Below are positions 52,990 to 64,000 of a stretch of DNA of 64,000 nt, in pieces. Source of the stretch: Lutjanus erythropterus (taxonomy: Eukaryota; Chordata; Actinopteri; Lutjaniformes; Lutjanidae); the NCBI GenBank assembly GCA_020091685.1, contig CM034605.1, positions 12,681,649 to 12,745,648 on the forward strand, read 5' to 3'. Each line of letters begins with the position of its first letter. Position 1 is the first letter of the stretch. The notes under the pieces are model-generated. The model was not told the origin of the DNA. It saw nothing but the letters and a program-made list of their open reading frames with translations, and searched no databases. The position numbers and the translations under genes were made by a program.

Positions 52990-53230
52990 ATTAAAAGTGA
53001 ATATTTTATGGTTTCTTTACTCCATTATGACAGTAAACTTATTATCTTTGGGTTGTGGACAAACAAGACATCTGAGGACTTGATTTTGGGCTTTAGGAAA
53101 TGCTGAACATCATTTTTCACTGTTTTCTCACATTGTATAGACCAAACAACTACACCAAACTGAATGATTAATTGAAAAAATAATTGACAGATTAATCAAC
53201 AATGAAAACAATGATTAATTGCAGCCCTAA
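52990..53230 (-). mobile_element. Family A repeat, partial copy
   Basis: Includes GACAGTAAACTTATTATCTT and ends GATTAATTGCAGCCCTA. Confidence 0.75.
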
Positions 53231-54660
53231 TAACAGAACTAGATGGCACAAAAGCACATTTGAAAAACTCAACAGTAATGTCTCTTTCCAGAAATTATGA
53301 CCTGTTACTCAAGATAATCTACAGACCTTGTAGGGGTCTCATATAGGACCTATTGTTTTTCCTACCGTCCACCAACTCTATCACTGCACAGAGGGAAGTG
53401 TGCATCTACTCATGGAGGAAAGGCTCACGCTTGTGACAGCATGAGATGTAAACATTAATAGCATTCTCCTCACCTGAGCAGTAACTTGTCATCCATGAGT
53501 GGATACTCACTTCCTTCTGCACAATGATAAAGTTGGTGAGTGTAGTTTGATAGAAAGAAAATAGCTCCCACATGAAACTGCTCATAAGAAGGTCTGTGGA
53601 TTGTCCAGGACTAGTACGAAATCCTTGGAAAAACCCGAATTTCAATTTTGTGTTTTCAAAGTTTCAAAAGTGTTTGGATTTTGACTAAAGTGCTGGAAAT
53701 TTCTTGAAACTGTAATTGCATTGTTTTCATACTAAATCACAACCTGACTAAAATTCACTTTTAAGATATAGAAATAAAATAAGTCAAATATTGGCTCAGC
53801 CATGCTTTATAGAATGCTAAATCTGTTTACAGACAGGTGGCTCATTTTGGAACATGAAACTTTGCTCTGTTTTTCCGGGTCTGGAAGGAAACATTGCTGT
53901 TGAGTTGCTCACATGTATTATTTGGTGCTTTGAGCAGCACAAGCTGAGTGGCATGCTGATCTCTACAGATGATATCTCCAAAAACTCAGCAACACACACC
54001 AAAACAATCTGGATTGATAAACAGCACTTAAGACAAGAGAGAAAAAATATGTACTGCCCCTTTAAAACCAGTCTTGATGATTTTTTTTGACCTTGCAGTC
54101 TGGAACAAACCAGTGAATCACGCCGGTTGCATCTTTCCTTTCCCACACTGGATGATGAAGTGGACATGTGCACATACCTTCCACTCTGCCAAGCAACAAC
54201 TCAATTATTTTAAGTGGAGGTAAGAGAAGAATCAACACGGGTTGAGGACATTTATTTCCTCTTCTAGTTCATAAACACCACCTACTTTTCCGCACGCTTG
54301 TACAAGCCAGTAGTAGATTTAGTTTCTGCCAGGAGGAAGAACTCCACCGGCCAGTAGTGGTGGGTCTGTCTGTGCAAGCAGGCTGGTACCCGCTGACCCC
54401 TGCCCTCTCATTAGTGGGACGTGGAGCAGTGGAGTACCGTGCTCCCCAGGTCATGTTACATATGGCTTGCAGTCTGCTGCGCCGCATTAAATGTCAGCTT
54501 TGAAACCATCTGAAAGATCAGAGGTCAGTGTTTTTAATAAGGCCAGAGTTCTGGGGGAGTTCCCTCGTTTTTACTGCACGCTCAAGTATGTTTTATGTTG
54601 CATGTTTGAAATTGTGGGCGAAAATGATCCACTGCTATTTAGATATGGGATATCCTGATA
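53231..54660. other. Gene-free stretch
   Basis: No gene or repeat recognised; short open frames only. Confidence 0.5.
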
Positions 54661-54667
54661 CAGGGTA

Positions 54668-55674
54668 TGATGGCTGCACCTGACGATTATGTTCGTTATT
54701 GAGTAATCGTCATCATCATCCATAAAATGTCAGAAAATGTTGAAAAATGTTGATTAATGTCTTCCAGAGGCCAAGGTGATGTCCTCAGATGTCTTGTTCT
54801 GTCAACAACCTGAAGATATTCAGTTTACTGTCATAGAGTAGTGGTTGTCAACCTTGTTGAGTCCCGACCGCCCCACAGTCTGATTGGTATACGTGACCAC
54901 CCTGCCCCAGTCATTCAAAAGATGTTGCCGGGGACCTGTAAAAAGTGACAAACATAGGCTATATTAGATCAGCTATCAGCTGTAACTAGCAAGCTAATGG
55001 CTGATGTAGATTAGCTAGCTAGTTGGCTAATGTTTTGTTGCAGAGCAAATTAGCCTACCGCCTAACTAGCTAACTAATGATATTTGTAGATTAGCTAACT
55101 AGAATTATTTCTTACATTAGCTAACGTAAGATGTGACTATATACCCCATATGTCACTTTTATAGGTCCCCAGGAGCATCTTTTCAACCCAGAAAAGCCTA
55201 GAACGTAGCTTATCTAAGTACAGGAAACAGGAAATGAGGAAGAGGCGGGGCTTGGGAAGAGTCAGTTGTCATGTTTGTGCTGGTTTTTAGTTTTAACTAT
55301 TAGTGAGGTGGCTTTTACAGCCGTATTTTGCATATTCAAGTGTTTGTCCCTTATGTTGAATGTCTATAAGGGGCTGATGTCGCTGAGAGCTGCTCCCTGG
55401 CTCTCATTCTGCTTTCCACAACATATATATATTATTTTTAATTCTCTATAATCATCTGGCGACTCTGAGGAATTATCTTATTAAATTATCTCTTGAGGGT
55501 ACTGCACCCTATGTTGAGAACCACTGTCAGAAGATTAAGAGAAGCTGAAATCCGAGAATTTTTACCTTTTTTCTTAAGAAATTACTCAGAAGGTTTCATC
55601 CATTATCAAAATAGAAGGCAATCAATTTAATAGTTGACAACTGATTGATTAACTGACTAATCATTGTAGCTCGA
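54668..55674 (+). mobile_element. Family A copy split by an hAT-like insertion
   Basis: The left half is 54668-54839 (ATAAAATGTCAGAAAATG, GATATTCAGTTTACTGTCAT). The right half is 55528-55674 (GCTGAAATCCGAGAATTTTT, TAATAGTTGACAACTGATTG). An element of about 0.69 kb lies between them. Confidence 0.8.
54840..55526. mobile_element. hAT-like non-autonomous element (CAGTGGTTCTCAAC-type ends)
   Basis: The left end AGTGGTTGTCAACC and the right end GTTGAGAACCACTG are inverted repeats of the type typical of hAT transposons. The flanks TCATAGAG and TCAGAAGA could be a decayed 8-bp target duplication (5/8 match). A TAGCTA-rich segment lies inside at 54960-55135. It is non-coding. Confidence 0.7.
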
Positions 55675-55689
55675 TTTCACACATTAAAA

Positions 55690-56160
55690 TCTAAAATGTA
55701 AATTGGGTCGCACTTTATATTACAGTACACTACTAAGATGTAACAAGCCTTATTGTGTATCAAATTAGACAGTTCTTTATTAGATAGTTAATAAGACTCT
55801 TATTAAACTTAATCAGATGGTAATTAGGTACACATTACAACAGAACTTTAAGCTAAAGTGAAATCGCATATATACTATTTAAAAACAATATGTGAACCAG
55901 ATCTACCAAGTCTGTCAAATACCAAAATTATAGAGGTAGACGAACATTTTCTCTGAAGGTGACTCCACAGTCTAATAAGGGTCTAACAAGGGGAAATAAT
56001 AAATTTTAGTTTACAGTTCTATCGAAATGTGTCCCTAATCACCCTTTAATAAGTCTAAGTCTAATAAGGGTCTAATTAAAGATATAATACTGTCTAATAA
56101 AGAACATATTATTTCTAGTTTATTCCTAATTTGATACAAAGTACAGCTTGATGTGTTCTT
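55690..56160. repeat. Dispersed-type repeat rich in TCTAATAAGGGTCTAA words
   Basis: Repeated TCTAATAAGGGTCTAA and TCTAATAAAGAAC words occur on both strands. A TATCAAATTAGACAG word near 55758 is mirrored by CTAATTTGATACAAA near 56130, suggesting a partly palindromic element. Confidence 0.5.
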
Positions 56161-56229
56161 TAAAATTAAGTGGGACTGTAAAATGTACTGCACGTCTTCT
56201 GTGAGGGAACAATTGTGCTCCTTTCCTGT

Positions 56230-57170
56230 CTAATTTATAGGCCCAACACAAAGGTGGAATTTGGAGTTTTCTGTTCAGTGGCCCCCTCCCCGTGAGACCC
56301 ATGGTCCATGGGCTCCTGCTGCGAATGGGATATTGTTCTGGGCTCCAACAAAGCTGTTTTCACCCTCTTCAATATTACAGGAGGAGTTACCTGATACCTA
56401 ACAATCAGCTAATCCACTGCCCATGGCGACGAGGTCACCTGTGCACAGGTAACTTTATCCCGCTTGCCTGCCTCTCCCTCCCTTTCCCGCTTAGTCTCTC
56501 CCATTTTTTCTTCTTCTCTCTCTGTGAGCACGGACAAACAGCCTCTGTTTATTTAGGTCATCAGTTAGATCATATATAACTCCTCCAGCCAGGATCCGCT
56601 GAGAGGACAACTCCTATAATCCACCACAGACACGCTGTGAATAAAATCAAATCCCCTGCTGTTCGTCCATTTGTCAAACCTTGTCTCCATCTTATCTCTG
56701 CCTGGTTGGTTTGGTTGGGTGCCCACTGAGTGAACAAGCATTGGGTGGAAATTCATGAATTTAAGGAGAATCCCCTCAAGCCGTGAGAGGAGTTCAGGCT
56801 CTTTTCTGGATAGAGACTCTGTGTCTGTGAGTGACAGCAGCTCAGATTCATTCTTCCACATGTTGAAGTAGGGGTACTTGGATGGGCGGGGGGTTGTTCA
56901 GGGAAAAAGGCTATTGGATTGGACTGAGCTGTGGGGAGCTGCAGACCCCCCACCCAAAAGGAGCTTTACCTCTGGAAATCTCATTGCTGTTTATTTGAAT
57001 TACAGGGGCTGAGATGAGAAAAGGAGGGCTAATGAACTCCAGGTTGCCAGGCATGTGCAAACGATCACTGCAGGTTTGCAGAGTGCAGCACCAGGCCCGC
57101 TGGATTACTGCATGCCACTTTTTACCCCTCCATCCTCACAGTTTGGCTACATTGGACTCTTGAATGTTGG
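56230..57170. promoter_or_regulatory. Candidate conserved block between six1 and six4
   Basis: A repeat-free stretch of nearly 1 kb with GC-richer parts (CCCATGGTCCATGGGC, CCCATGGCGACGAGGTCACC) and a GGATTGGACTG word near 56914. No open frame of recognisable type. The length of unbroken unique sequence beside heavily invaded DNA suggests constraint. Confidence 0.3.
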
Positions 57171-57385
57171 GAAGACATATGCTTTAGGTCTGGCATGAAC
57201 TTACATTCATTACACACATGTTGTGCCCCTTAAAATGACTGTTCCTTAATTTTATCAGTCATCTTGAAGCAAATTTTTTTAGAAAGTATAGCTGGGCAAT
57301 ATGGCTTGATATTTTAAGCATATTTCACAATATACGCTATCTATCTCAATATACACATTTTCTCTAAAATAACATACTCTAAATT

Positions 57386-57990
57386 AAGGTTGCACAATTA
57401 ATCGAAATATTATCAAACTTGCAATATGCTGAAGTGCAAAATCCAGTAGCTGCAAATTTTGATAAAGCTGTGTGACAAAACAACATGTTAATGAATTACT
57501 GTAGTGTTTGTTTGGTACAGAACACAACACATGTCACATCATCATGATTTTACTTTTTTCTGTTAAAATGAAAAATGTGGTGAAAAATTTAGGGCTGCAA
57601 CTAACAATTAATTTCATTATGGATTAATCTGCCAATTATTTTCTGGATTAATTGATTAATTGTTTAGTTTATAAAACTGTGGAAAATGCTCGTCACAATT
57701 TGCCCAAGCGAGTGATGTATTTAAATTGCTTCTTTTGTCCAGCCAGCAGTCCAAAACCCAAAGACTCTTCATTTACTATCACTGTCATCCTCACATTTAA
57801 GAGGCTGGAACCAGCAAACTGTTGATATTTTTGCTTGAAACAAGAAAAGGCAGTTAATTTTCTTTTGATCGACTAATCAGTTAATCGACTGATTTTTGCA
57901 GCTCTAGATCATTCCCACTAATCATGAATCACAACATCTGTCTATATAATCGCAATATTTTTTTTTTTGCCATATTTGTGCAGACCTCCT
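57386..57990. mobile_element. Family C MITE split by a family A copy
   Basis: Begins AAGGTTGCACAATTAATCGA and ends near GCCATATTTGTGCAGACCT, interrupted at 57593-57907. Confidence 0.75.
57593..57907 (+). mobile_element. Full-length family A variant copy (innermost of the nest)
   Basis: It begins AGGGCTGCAACTAACAATTA and ends TTTTTGCAGCTCTAG, so both inverted ends are present. Length about 315 bp, non-coding. Confidence 0.85.
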
Positions 57991-58439
57991 ATAAATTCTA
58001 AAATAGTACAAACATATGATGATCTTATAGAATATGATGCATTGCTGTCAATTAAACTACCCAACAGAATAAAGGGCTGATGAAATCAAATATCACAATG
58101 TTTTTCACCAAATACCTTGGTACAATATTGTAGGGATGACTGTTGGTGCTTTCACTTATTATGAACACAGTGAGCCTTTTGATAAATAATAATTATTAAT
58201 GTGGATAGAGTAACTAAACGGATAAAGGCAATTAATAGCTGGAACCTCTATAACAGCTGGAACTGGTAAGTTCAGAAAATTACATCACTTTACTGTAATG
58301 CAGCCTTTAAAACCAGAAAAGGACGACACCTATGCCACATCATGATATCTAATCTCACGTCACAATATCAGTATAATATCAGTCTAATATCAGTATATGA
58401 CCCAGCCCCATTAGAAAGAATTTAAAAAAAATCATTTTT

Positions 58440-60938
58440 ATGTTTTTATAAATATAAACTTTTATTGCAGTATGGAGATTTAGAAAAATACATTCACATA
58501 ATTTCAGATAACAAACATATAATTCAAACTAAGATTAAAAAAACAAAAACAAAATGACCATCAGTTTTACTATTTGCCCACGACTCATTTTTGGTATATG
58601 ACATTAAAGCACTGAGAATACTTTCACTGAAGTGTCCATTCAAATTGATGGGATTATGTCATAAATCCTGATAGAGAAAAGTATCACTAGTCCACTTCTA
58701 TGAAGACGTGTGATGCACTGAGAGATGTGCATGGTGTGAGTTGGCTGAAAATGAGGCTGAAATGTACTATTATGATCATGTATGTATGACAGCAAGGAAT
58801 TAGGCTCCTGTTGTGAAAAGCACCGGACACACTTCACAAATGGGCTCCACATTCTCTTGTCTTTACCCTCAACTGACACCCAACAAATGTGCCAGTCATT
58901 TCAGCACCGGCGGTGGTGGTAAAGCTGCGATGTCACTGCCTGCACACTGTCGCGAGAGCTACAACTTTCAGTGTTCTTCACAAAACAAAAGTAAAAGGCA
59001 CTAGTGTCCAAAACATAATGACGCCATGCAAAGAGAAATTATTACAATCCCTTTATAGAAAAATATCATTCGTGATTACTGACATTTGGAGAGACACATC
59101 AAAATGAAACAGGATATAGTATAGCATCATCACTTCTAGTTAACATAGTATGAGTTGCAGCATTATAAACAACATATGATGAACAATATGTGAGACCGAC
59201 AACCTGACCCTTTCAGTCATCATTCATATCTCAATCTCACAGACTGATGATGAGGCTTAAAATATGAGTCTTTACTGAAATAGTGTGCATTTGTTGAAGT
59301 GTGTCACACATGACAGACCCTCCAACATGAAGGCTATTTGAAACATGTACATTGTAATGTCATCATGGTAGTGCAAATGCCAAAACAGACTGATGCCATT
59401 ATGTATTTAAAGTAGCAGAAAGGCACATTCGTCTGAACTCTAGTCTCATATTTATGGAAGTACATTTACAACAATGTGACAAAGGAAAAAAATAGATCCT
59501 GTAAATCATGATAGCGACATTGTTCTTGAAATATAAAGATAGTATCTCAAAATAATGAGTCAGTTCGGCTGTTTTCCAAACTTAAGGCCCAGTTTGAAAA
59601 CTGAAAATCTTCTGAGGCCTGCACAAACCTTTAATTACAACTCTGATCAACACACAAGATTGTACCAATGATGAATTATAAGATACGTTCCAGTGTTAAT
59701 ATGGCAGATCACCAAATACGGTGTAACACCTGTTAAACTAGATCAGATAAATCTCATGGCTTTGTTTTATTAGTTCTGATCACAATTACTATTAATTTCA
59801 AATTTATAAAACTGAAACTTTTAAAAAAGTTAATTATTTTTCATGACCTTTTAAGGTCCACCTGCAGGGCCTTCATGGCCCACCAATGGACTGCAACCCA
59901 TACTTTGGGAATCACTGATTTAGTATATCAAAATATGGAGTTAGTTTCTTAAAATAATGAGTTTGTATCTCAAAAGAATAAGAAACTTAAATACTAAGTC
60001 AATTTCAAAGTTTCTCATTATTAAAAAAAATATTTTGAGATAATTACTCATTATTTTAAGTTACTAATTCATTACTTTGAGATACCAACTCATTATTTTG
60101 ATAAAGTTCATCATTACTTTAAGATTCTAACTAATTATTTTAACAGACTAAGTCATTATTTTGAGATACTATGTCACTATTTTGAGAATGTTTCTCATTT
60201 TAATGACTTGCAGGATATTTTTTGCATCACATTAGTGGAAATCAGCTTTCATACATATTCGACAGTCCTTGTTCATTTGGTATGATATAAAGCACAAAAG
60301 CGAGGTTTTGCAGTGACTTGAGAGGCATTCAGAGAATTTAAAGTGATTACTGAAGGACACTTTTTTCCTAAATCAGCAGCTTTGTGTGTTTAATGACCTA
60401 TATTCTGCGTGTGCAGTCCTTTAGTAAAGCTCTCGCTCTTTAACTGACCATTTTCACAGAGGCTCCCTCTCTCCCTCTTCCCCCTACTGAATGACCTTTT
60501 TGGTTTGACCCAGATGACGCATTTAGTTTGGAGGAACATCCTGGTCACATGACTCGAGGCATTCCAGCACCTGCTTCTGCGGATCAAATCCACTCAACAG
60601 GAAGTAGCAGGTGTTGTCTATAAAAATGCACATTTAAACACAGCTCACACACATACAACGACTTTTTCTTCTTCTGTGAGCAGTCGTAATGTTCCTTCTA
60701 ACAAATGGGGCTTTTAAAACATGTCATAGACTTTTTTTTTTATCTTTATGATAAACTGATAATGCCCACCCACAGGGCTTCTCTCTGACTAGAGTGCATT
60801 GTAAAGTCAAATGAGCTACAAATAATTTAACATTTAAAGGAAATGAATGGTAAAAAAATACACACACACGCACACACAAAAGTAAAAAGATTCACCGTAT
60901 CGCTGCTTGAGTGCTTCTGCAATGAGGGAGGTTTGAGG
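58440..60938 (-). other. six4: Possible six4 3'UTR and downstream flank
   Basis: Beyond the six4 stop, minus-strand AATAAA hexamers occur at 59771-59766 and 58466-58461, giving possible 3'UTRs of about 1.2 or 2.5 kb. The stretch has long A/T-rich runs and no coding signal. A minisatellite at 59936-60210 lies inside it, so at least part is repeat-derived. Confidence 0.35.
59936..60210. repeat. Minisatellite of TCATTATTTTGAGATACTAA type
   Basis: About ten diverged units of 22-26 bp, partly inverted at the left end (TTAAAATAATGAGTTTGTAT). A single related unit is at 59546-59565. Confidence 0.8.
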
Positions 60939-61552
60939 TTAAAGGTCAGCCATGTCCTCCTCCATCTGCACTGTCTGTAGTTTGGCTAGCTCCTTTCCCT
61001 CTGCCGCCTCCATCTCTCCGCACATTGCCCGCACCATCTCGCTCACGCCTCCCGAACCCGCGCCCCCCACCTTGTTCTCTGCAAGGTTCATGTAGTCGCT
61101 GTTCATACCAGCACCCATCAGGTGAGAGGACGGGGGCGCCCGGACCTCGTGGCCCCCAAGATACTCTGTGGGCTGGAGGTGGTGGCTGCTGGGGTCCGTT
61201 TGTGCCATCAGGGGTGTGCTGACGGTGAGGGTGGTGTAGACCTCCGGCTCAGGACTGGACGAGCTGACGGCGGGGACCTCAGTGGTCGATGCGGGACCTT
61301 GGCTGGAGGGAACCTCTTCTGAGCTGGGGGTGGTGTAGCTGAGCTGCCCGCTGGCGTCCAGGTGAAGGCCGTGGTGGTACGAGGAGTAGATGCCTCCCTC
61401 CAGAGGCTCCTTCTTGATGGACGGCTGGCCGGTGTTGCTCATGTTGTAGAGGACGGTGCTGTGGTGCAGGGATGACATGGTCAACTTGTCCTGCTGCTGG
61501 AACGAGTTGTCGCTGGAGGAACTCACTGCTACATTGTTCAGAGGCATCGAAC
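60939..61552 (-). CDS. six4: SIX homeobox transcription factor six4, last coding exon (5' part outside window)
   Basis: A single minus-strand exon of 614 nt encodes the last 203 residues of a protein. The acceptor is CACCACAG|GTTCGATG at 61555-61553, entered after the first base of a codon; the stop is TAA at 60941-60939. The segment is Ser/Thr/Pro-rich and starts SMPLNNVAVSSSSDNSFQQQ. It carries IKKEPLEGG, whose IKKE fits the SUMO-acceptor pattern hydrophobic-Lys-x-Glu, and ends in an acidic tail MEEDMADL. No homeodomain is present because it lies in an upstream exon past the right edge. Identity rests on the position and strand next to six1, which match SIX4 in vertebrates, and on the character of the C-terminal region, the transactivation region in SIX4. 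Family role: partner or substitute of Six1 with Eya in muscle and sensory precursors. The paralog letter is undetermined. Confidence 0.82.
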
Positions 61553-61681
61553 CTGTGGTGACAGAACAATGAATCAATACATACACTGTCTCCTCTCACT
61601 CCTCACAGTATTATATGTTTCATTTACAGCACACATTGGCCCCCAAACTGCTGTTGTGTGTCTCACACACTCAATCCTGCA

Positions 61682-62245
61682 CTCTTAGAAATAAAGGTTC
61701 TAAGAGGGTACTTCTGAAAGAGCTGAGGTTCTACTGAGAACCATTTGCTTTGGAAGAAACCATTTTTGAAGAAAGCGATTGTCAAGGGTTCTTTGTAAGA
61801 CTAAGTTGCATTAAGAACTCTTTTTTTACGCACAGAAGAAAGAGTTCTTCAAGGACTGTTGAAATCCTTAAAGAACTCTTTCTCTCTTGCCTTGGACCGT
61901 GATATAAAACAGTTCTTTGTTGTTCTCTCCCTGGGTGGGTTCTAGATAAAACCCTTGGAATGTAAAAAGGTTCTCGGTTGAACCCCCAGGTGGGTTCTTG
62001 AAAAAACACAACCCCCAGGCAGGATTCTGGGTGGCACCATTCACTAGAGAAAGGTTTCTGTAGAACCTCTAATAGGGGTTTCTGGGCAAAACCTTTTATG
62101 TTTTAGGTTCTAGGTATAACCTTTTATGTTGGGTCCTAGGTAGCAGTCTGAAGGGGTTCCGATTGGAACCTTTACAAAACGTGCTACCAGGAGAACCAAA
62201 AACAGTTCTCCTATGAGGACAAGCCTAAGAACCCTGCATGGTTCT
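61682..62245 (+). mobile_element. AGAACC/GGTTCT array element, copy 2 (in six4 intron)
   Basis: Starts CTCTTAGAAATAAAGGTTCT and carries repeated GGTTCTAGATAAAACCCTT and AGAACCTCTAATAGGGGTTT modules, ending near GAACCCTGCATGGTTCTAG. It has the same terminus and modules as 38726-39708. Confidence 0.8.
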
Positions 62246-63384
62246 AGTTTGCCTGTGTATTTGTCAGAGTGTGCTTTACCCCAGAGAATGAGTGTAAAAG
62301 CCTGCCAGGACTCAACAGCACGCTGCAATTTTCTGTTTTTCCTTATTATTCATCGTGGTGCAGATTCTCTGCTTTATGTCAAAGTGAGTGCTGTAATGGC
62401 TGATTCCCTGTTAGTGTGTTTCATGGCCTCTGATTGTCTGAAACATATTTCCCCTCCTCCCCACTCTGCACATCAAGAGTGCAATGATGATGAGTGATGG
62501 TGACTTCAGAACTTGTTTTTATTCATCTCTGGGGTTTTCAAAGGACCACCTCTTCTCTCTGTGTGTGTGTATGCATGTGTGTGTGGCCCTTCCCTGTTTC
62601 TTCTGCTCTGTGTTATGTGTTGTATCAGCTCTTTGGGCTACGGCCCAAACAGACAAGCCAAGAATAAAGCAGCTCAGATATATTGGGTGTGCGTAGTAGA
62701 GACCTGTTGACAAACCACCACTGACATGGAATATTAAGGAGGGCAAAGGCCTGCACTGATCGAATATCATGTTGGGAGACATAAGAATGAAACATCTATA
62801 TTTTGATATAAGAGTAGATTATGTCAGGAGTTTGGCTATTCTAATACAGTGATGTATCTTAATTTAGTCTTTTCTAGATTTTAAATGCTGCTGTACATAA
62901 CAGCAAAGTGATAAAAGGTAAAATGAACAGTGAATGGCTCTAAATCCTTATGTATTACATCTCCATTAATTTCACCCAAACCTAATTAAGATTAAATGCA
63001 CAATACATAGGTTCTGCCATTAGGGGTCTCCCTCACAATAAACCGATAACAAAAGACATAGTTTGATGATGCCATGAAGTGGCTTAGGATCATGGGAGTT
63101 ATGATCTTCGGTTTCTCACTTTTCTCACTCTCTGACGTATCTAAAATATCCCATGTTTTCCTAGAAGTTATGGCAACTAGCTCACACTGGCTAGCAGGAA
63201 AGGACCATAATTTGCAATAAATTACGTATTTCTCTGCATTTGAACACTGTTGGAAACATTAAGGATAATGAAAGTACACAGCTCAACAAGATATATAACA
63301 TAGGTCCAGTGTTTTGAGACATTTCAAATGTGAATGAACCAGTAAATCATGGAAAATATTTCCACATGTTCAAATAGTTTTCTT

Positions 63385-64000
63385 GCAGCATTAAGCAATT
63401 CTGTTGGTCCAACTTAATTCCCTTGAGTTAGGTCTGACTAAATTTAACAGGGTTGGTCCAACTAACAATAGTAACATTACACTAATAAGTGAAGTTGATC
63501 CAGCCCAAGTATGCTAAGTTGGATGATGTTGACTTGGAAGTTGTAATCAGAAACTTGACAATGAGTTTATGTTTTATCTAAAAGCATGTCAACTTACATG
63601 TAGAAAGCTCAGAATAATGCCAGATGTGAAAACAAATAAACGTAACTGTTTTATATATTTGTTGTACTTTGAATGAACTTAATTTGATCATGTTTAGTAT
63701 TTCAGTGTGGTTAAGGCAATTCTGTTGGTTCAAATTAACTTACTTGGCTTGGATCAACTTCATTTAGTAATGTTATTTTACTACATTAAAATTTGTTCGA
63801 CTGACCCTTTCAAAGTAAGTTGGACCCAACCCAAGGAAATTACGGCACACAATACAGTAAAAAGTTATTCTCTAAATAAACTTAATTAAATCGTGTAAAG
63901 TATTTCAATGTCATTAATGGCTTTTTCCCAGCATTAATCAATTCTGTTGGTCCAACTTAAGTGACAGTTATTTGGATCATCTACTTTTAATAGTGTAAAA
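63385..64000. repeat. Diverged repeats of AATTCTGTTGGTCCAACTTAA type at the right edge
   Basis: The word CAATTCTGTTGGT occurs near 63399, 63719 and 63940, each followed by CAACTTAA- or CAAATTAACTT-like sequence. Related GTTGGACC and AACTTGA words fill the region, which continues past the window. Confidence 0.65.

Larger units (their letters stand above)
57286..58412. mobile_element. Family D element (GCTGGGCAATAT ends) hosting nested insertions
   Basis: Begins AGCTGGGCAATATGGC and ends ATATGACCCAGCCCCA; the termini are inverted. Family C (57386-57990) lies inside it and family A (57593-57907) lies inside that. Confidence 0.75.
61553..64000 (-). other. six4: six4 intron before the last coding exon (runs off the right edge)
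   Basis: The acceptor is at 61555-61553; the donor is outside the window. The intron contains an AGAACC/GGTTCT array (61682-62245), a short TG-rich stretch near 62560-62585 and, at its far end, diverged GTTGGTCCAACTT-type repeats (63385-64000). No other exon is recognised in 62.3-63.4 kb. Confidence 0.75.

Overview
The window is vertebrate, almost certainly from a ray-finned (probably percomorph) fish. It has large AT-rich non-coding tracts, GC-rich exons with GT-AG introns, many dinucleotide microsatellites, and dispersed repeats of types I associate with spiny-rayed fish genomes. There is no bacterial-style coding density. Only three protein-coding loci can be supported, and together they are the conserved SIX6-SIX1-SIX4 homeobox cluster: six6 on + (coding 9536-10107 and 11304-11469, 245 aa), six1 on - (coding 47349-46790 and 45848-45554, 284 aa), and the last coding exon of six4 on - (61552-60939; earlier exons lie beyond base 64000). 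Gene order and strands match the human chr14 cluster. I do not assign the teleost a/b duplicate.

Layout. 1-9 kb: gene-free flank of six6, with a GT microsatellite, an AT-rich TAGCTA-motif repeat, a perfect 19-bp inverted repeat, two copies of an abundant MITE-like repeat (called family A here) and candidate regulatory blocks near 3.6-4.6 kb and 7 kb. 9.06-12.1 kb: six6 with CCAAT boxes, a 59-bp duplication in its 5' flank, one intron and several polyA signals. 12-45 kb: the six6-six1 intergenic region. It holds tandem family A copies, a 2.8-kb array of diverged ~1.1-1.3-kb units (15.2-18 kb), nested repeats (18.9-23.6 kb), CTCF-like motifs at 22.5, 26.9, 27.9 and 29.4 kb, a 26-bp TTAGC minisatellite, a GGTTCT/AGAACC array containing a tRNA-like SINE head, and several unique blocks that may be enhancers. 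45.1-47.8 kb: six1. 47.8-60.9 kb: six1-six4 intergenic plus six4 3'UTR, with SIX-core-rich candidate enhancer sequence near 51.9-52.4 kb, an hAT-like insertion inside a family A copy, and a three-level nest of transposon remnants at 57.3-58.4 kb. 60.9-64 kb: six4 last exon and part of the intron before it.

How the genes work together (family knowledge): six6 acts in eye, hypothalamus and pituitary as a Groucho/TLE-linked repressor. six1 and six4 act with Eya and Dach in muscle, placode, ear and kidney precursors. The two halves therefore need separate enhancer landscapes. The most interesting signal I found is a set of CTCF-like motifs that point left at 22.5-27.9 kb and right from 29.4 kb onward, which would fit a chromatin-domain border between six6 and six1. 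No novel protein system is visible. The novelty here is in regulatory layout and transposon archaeology.
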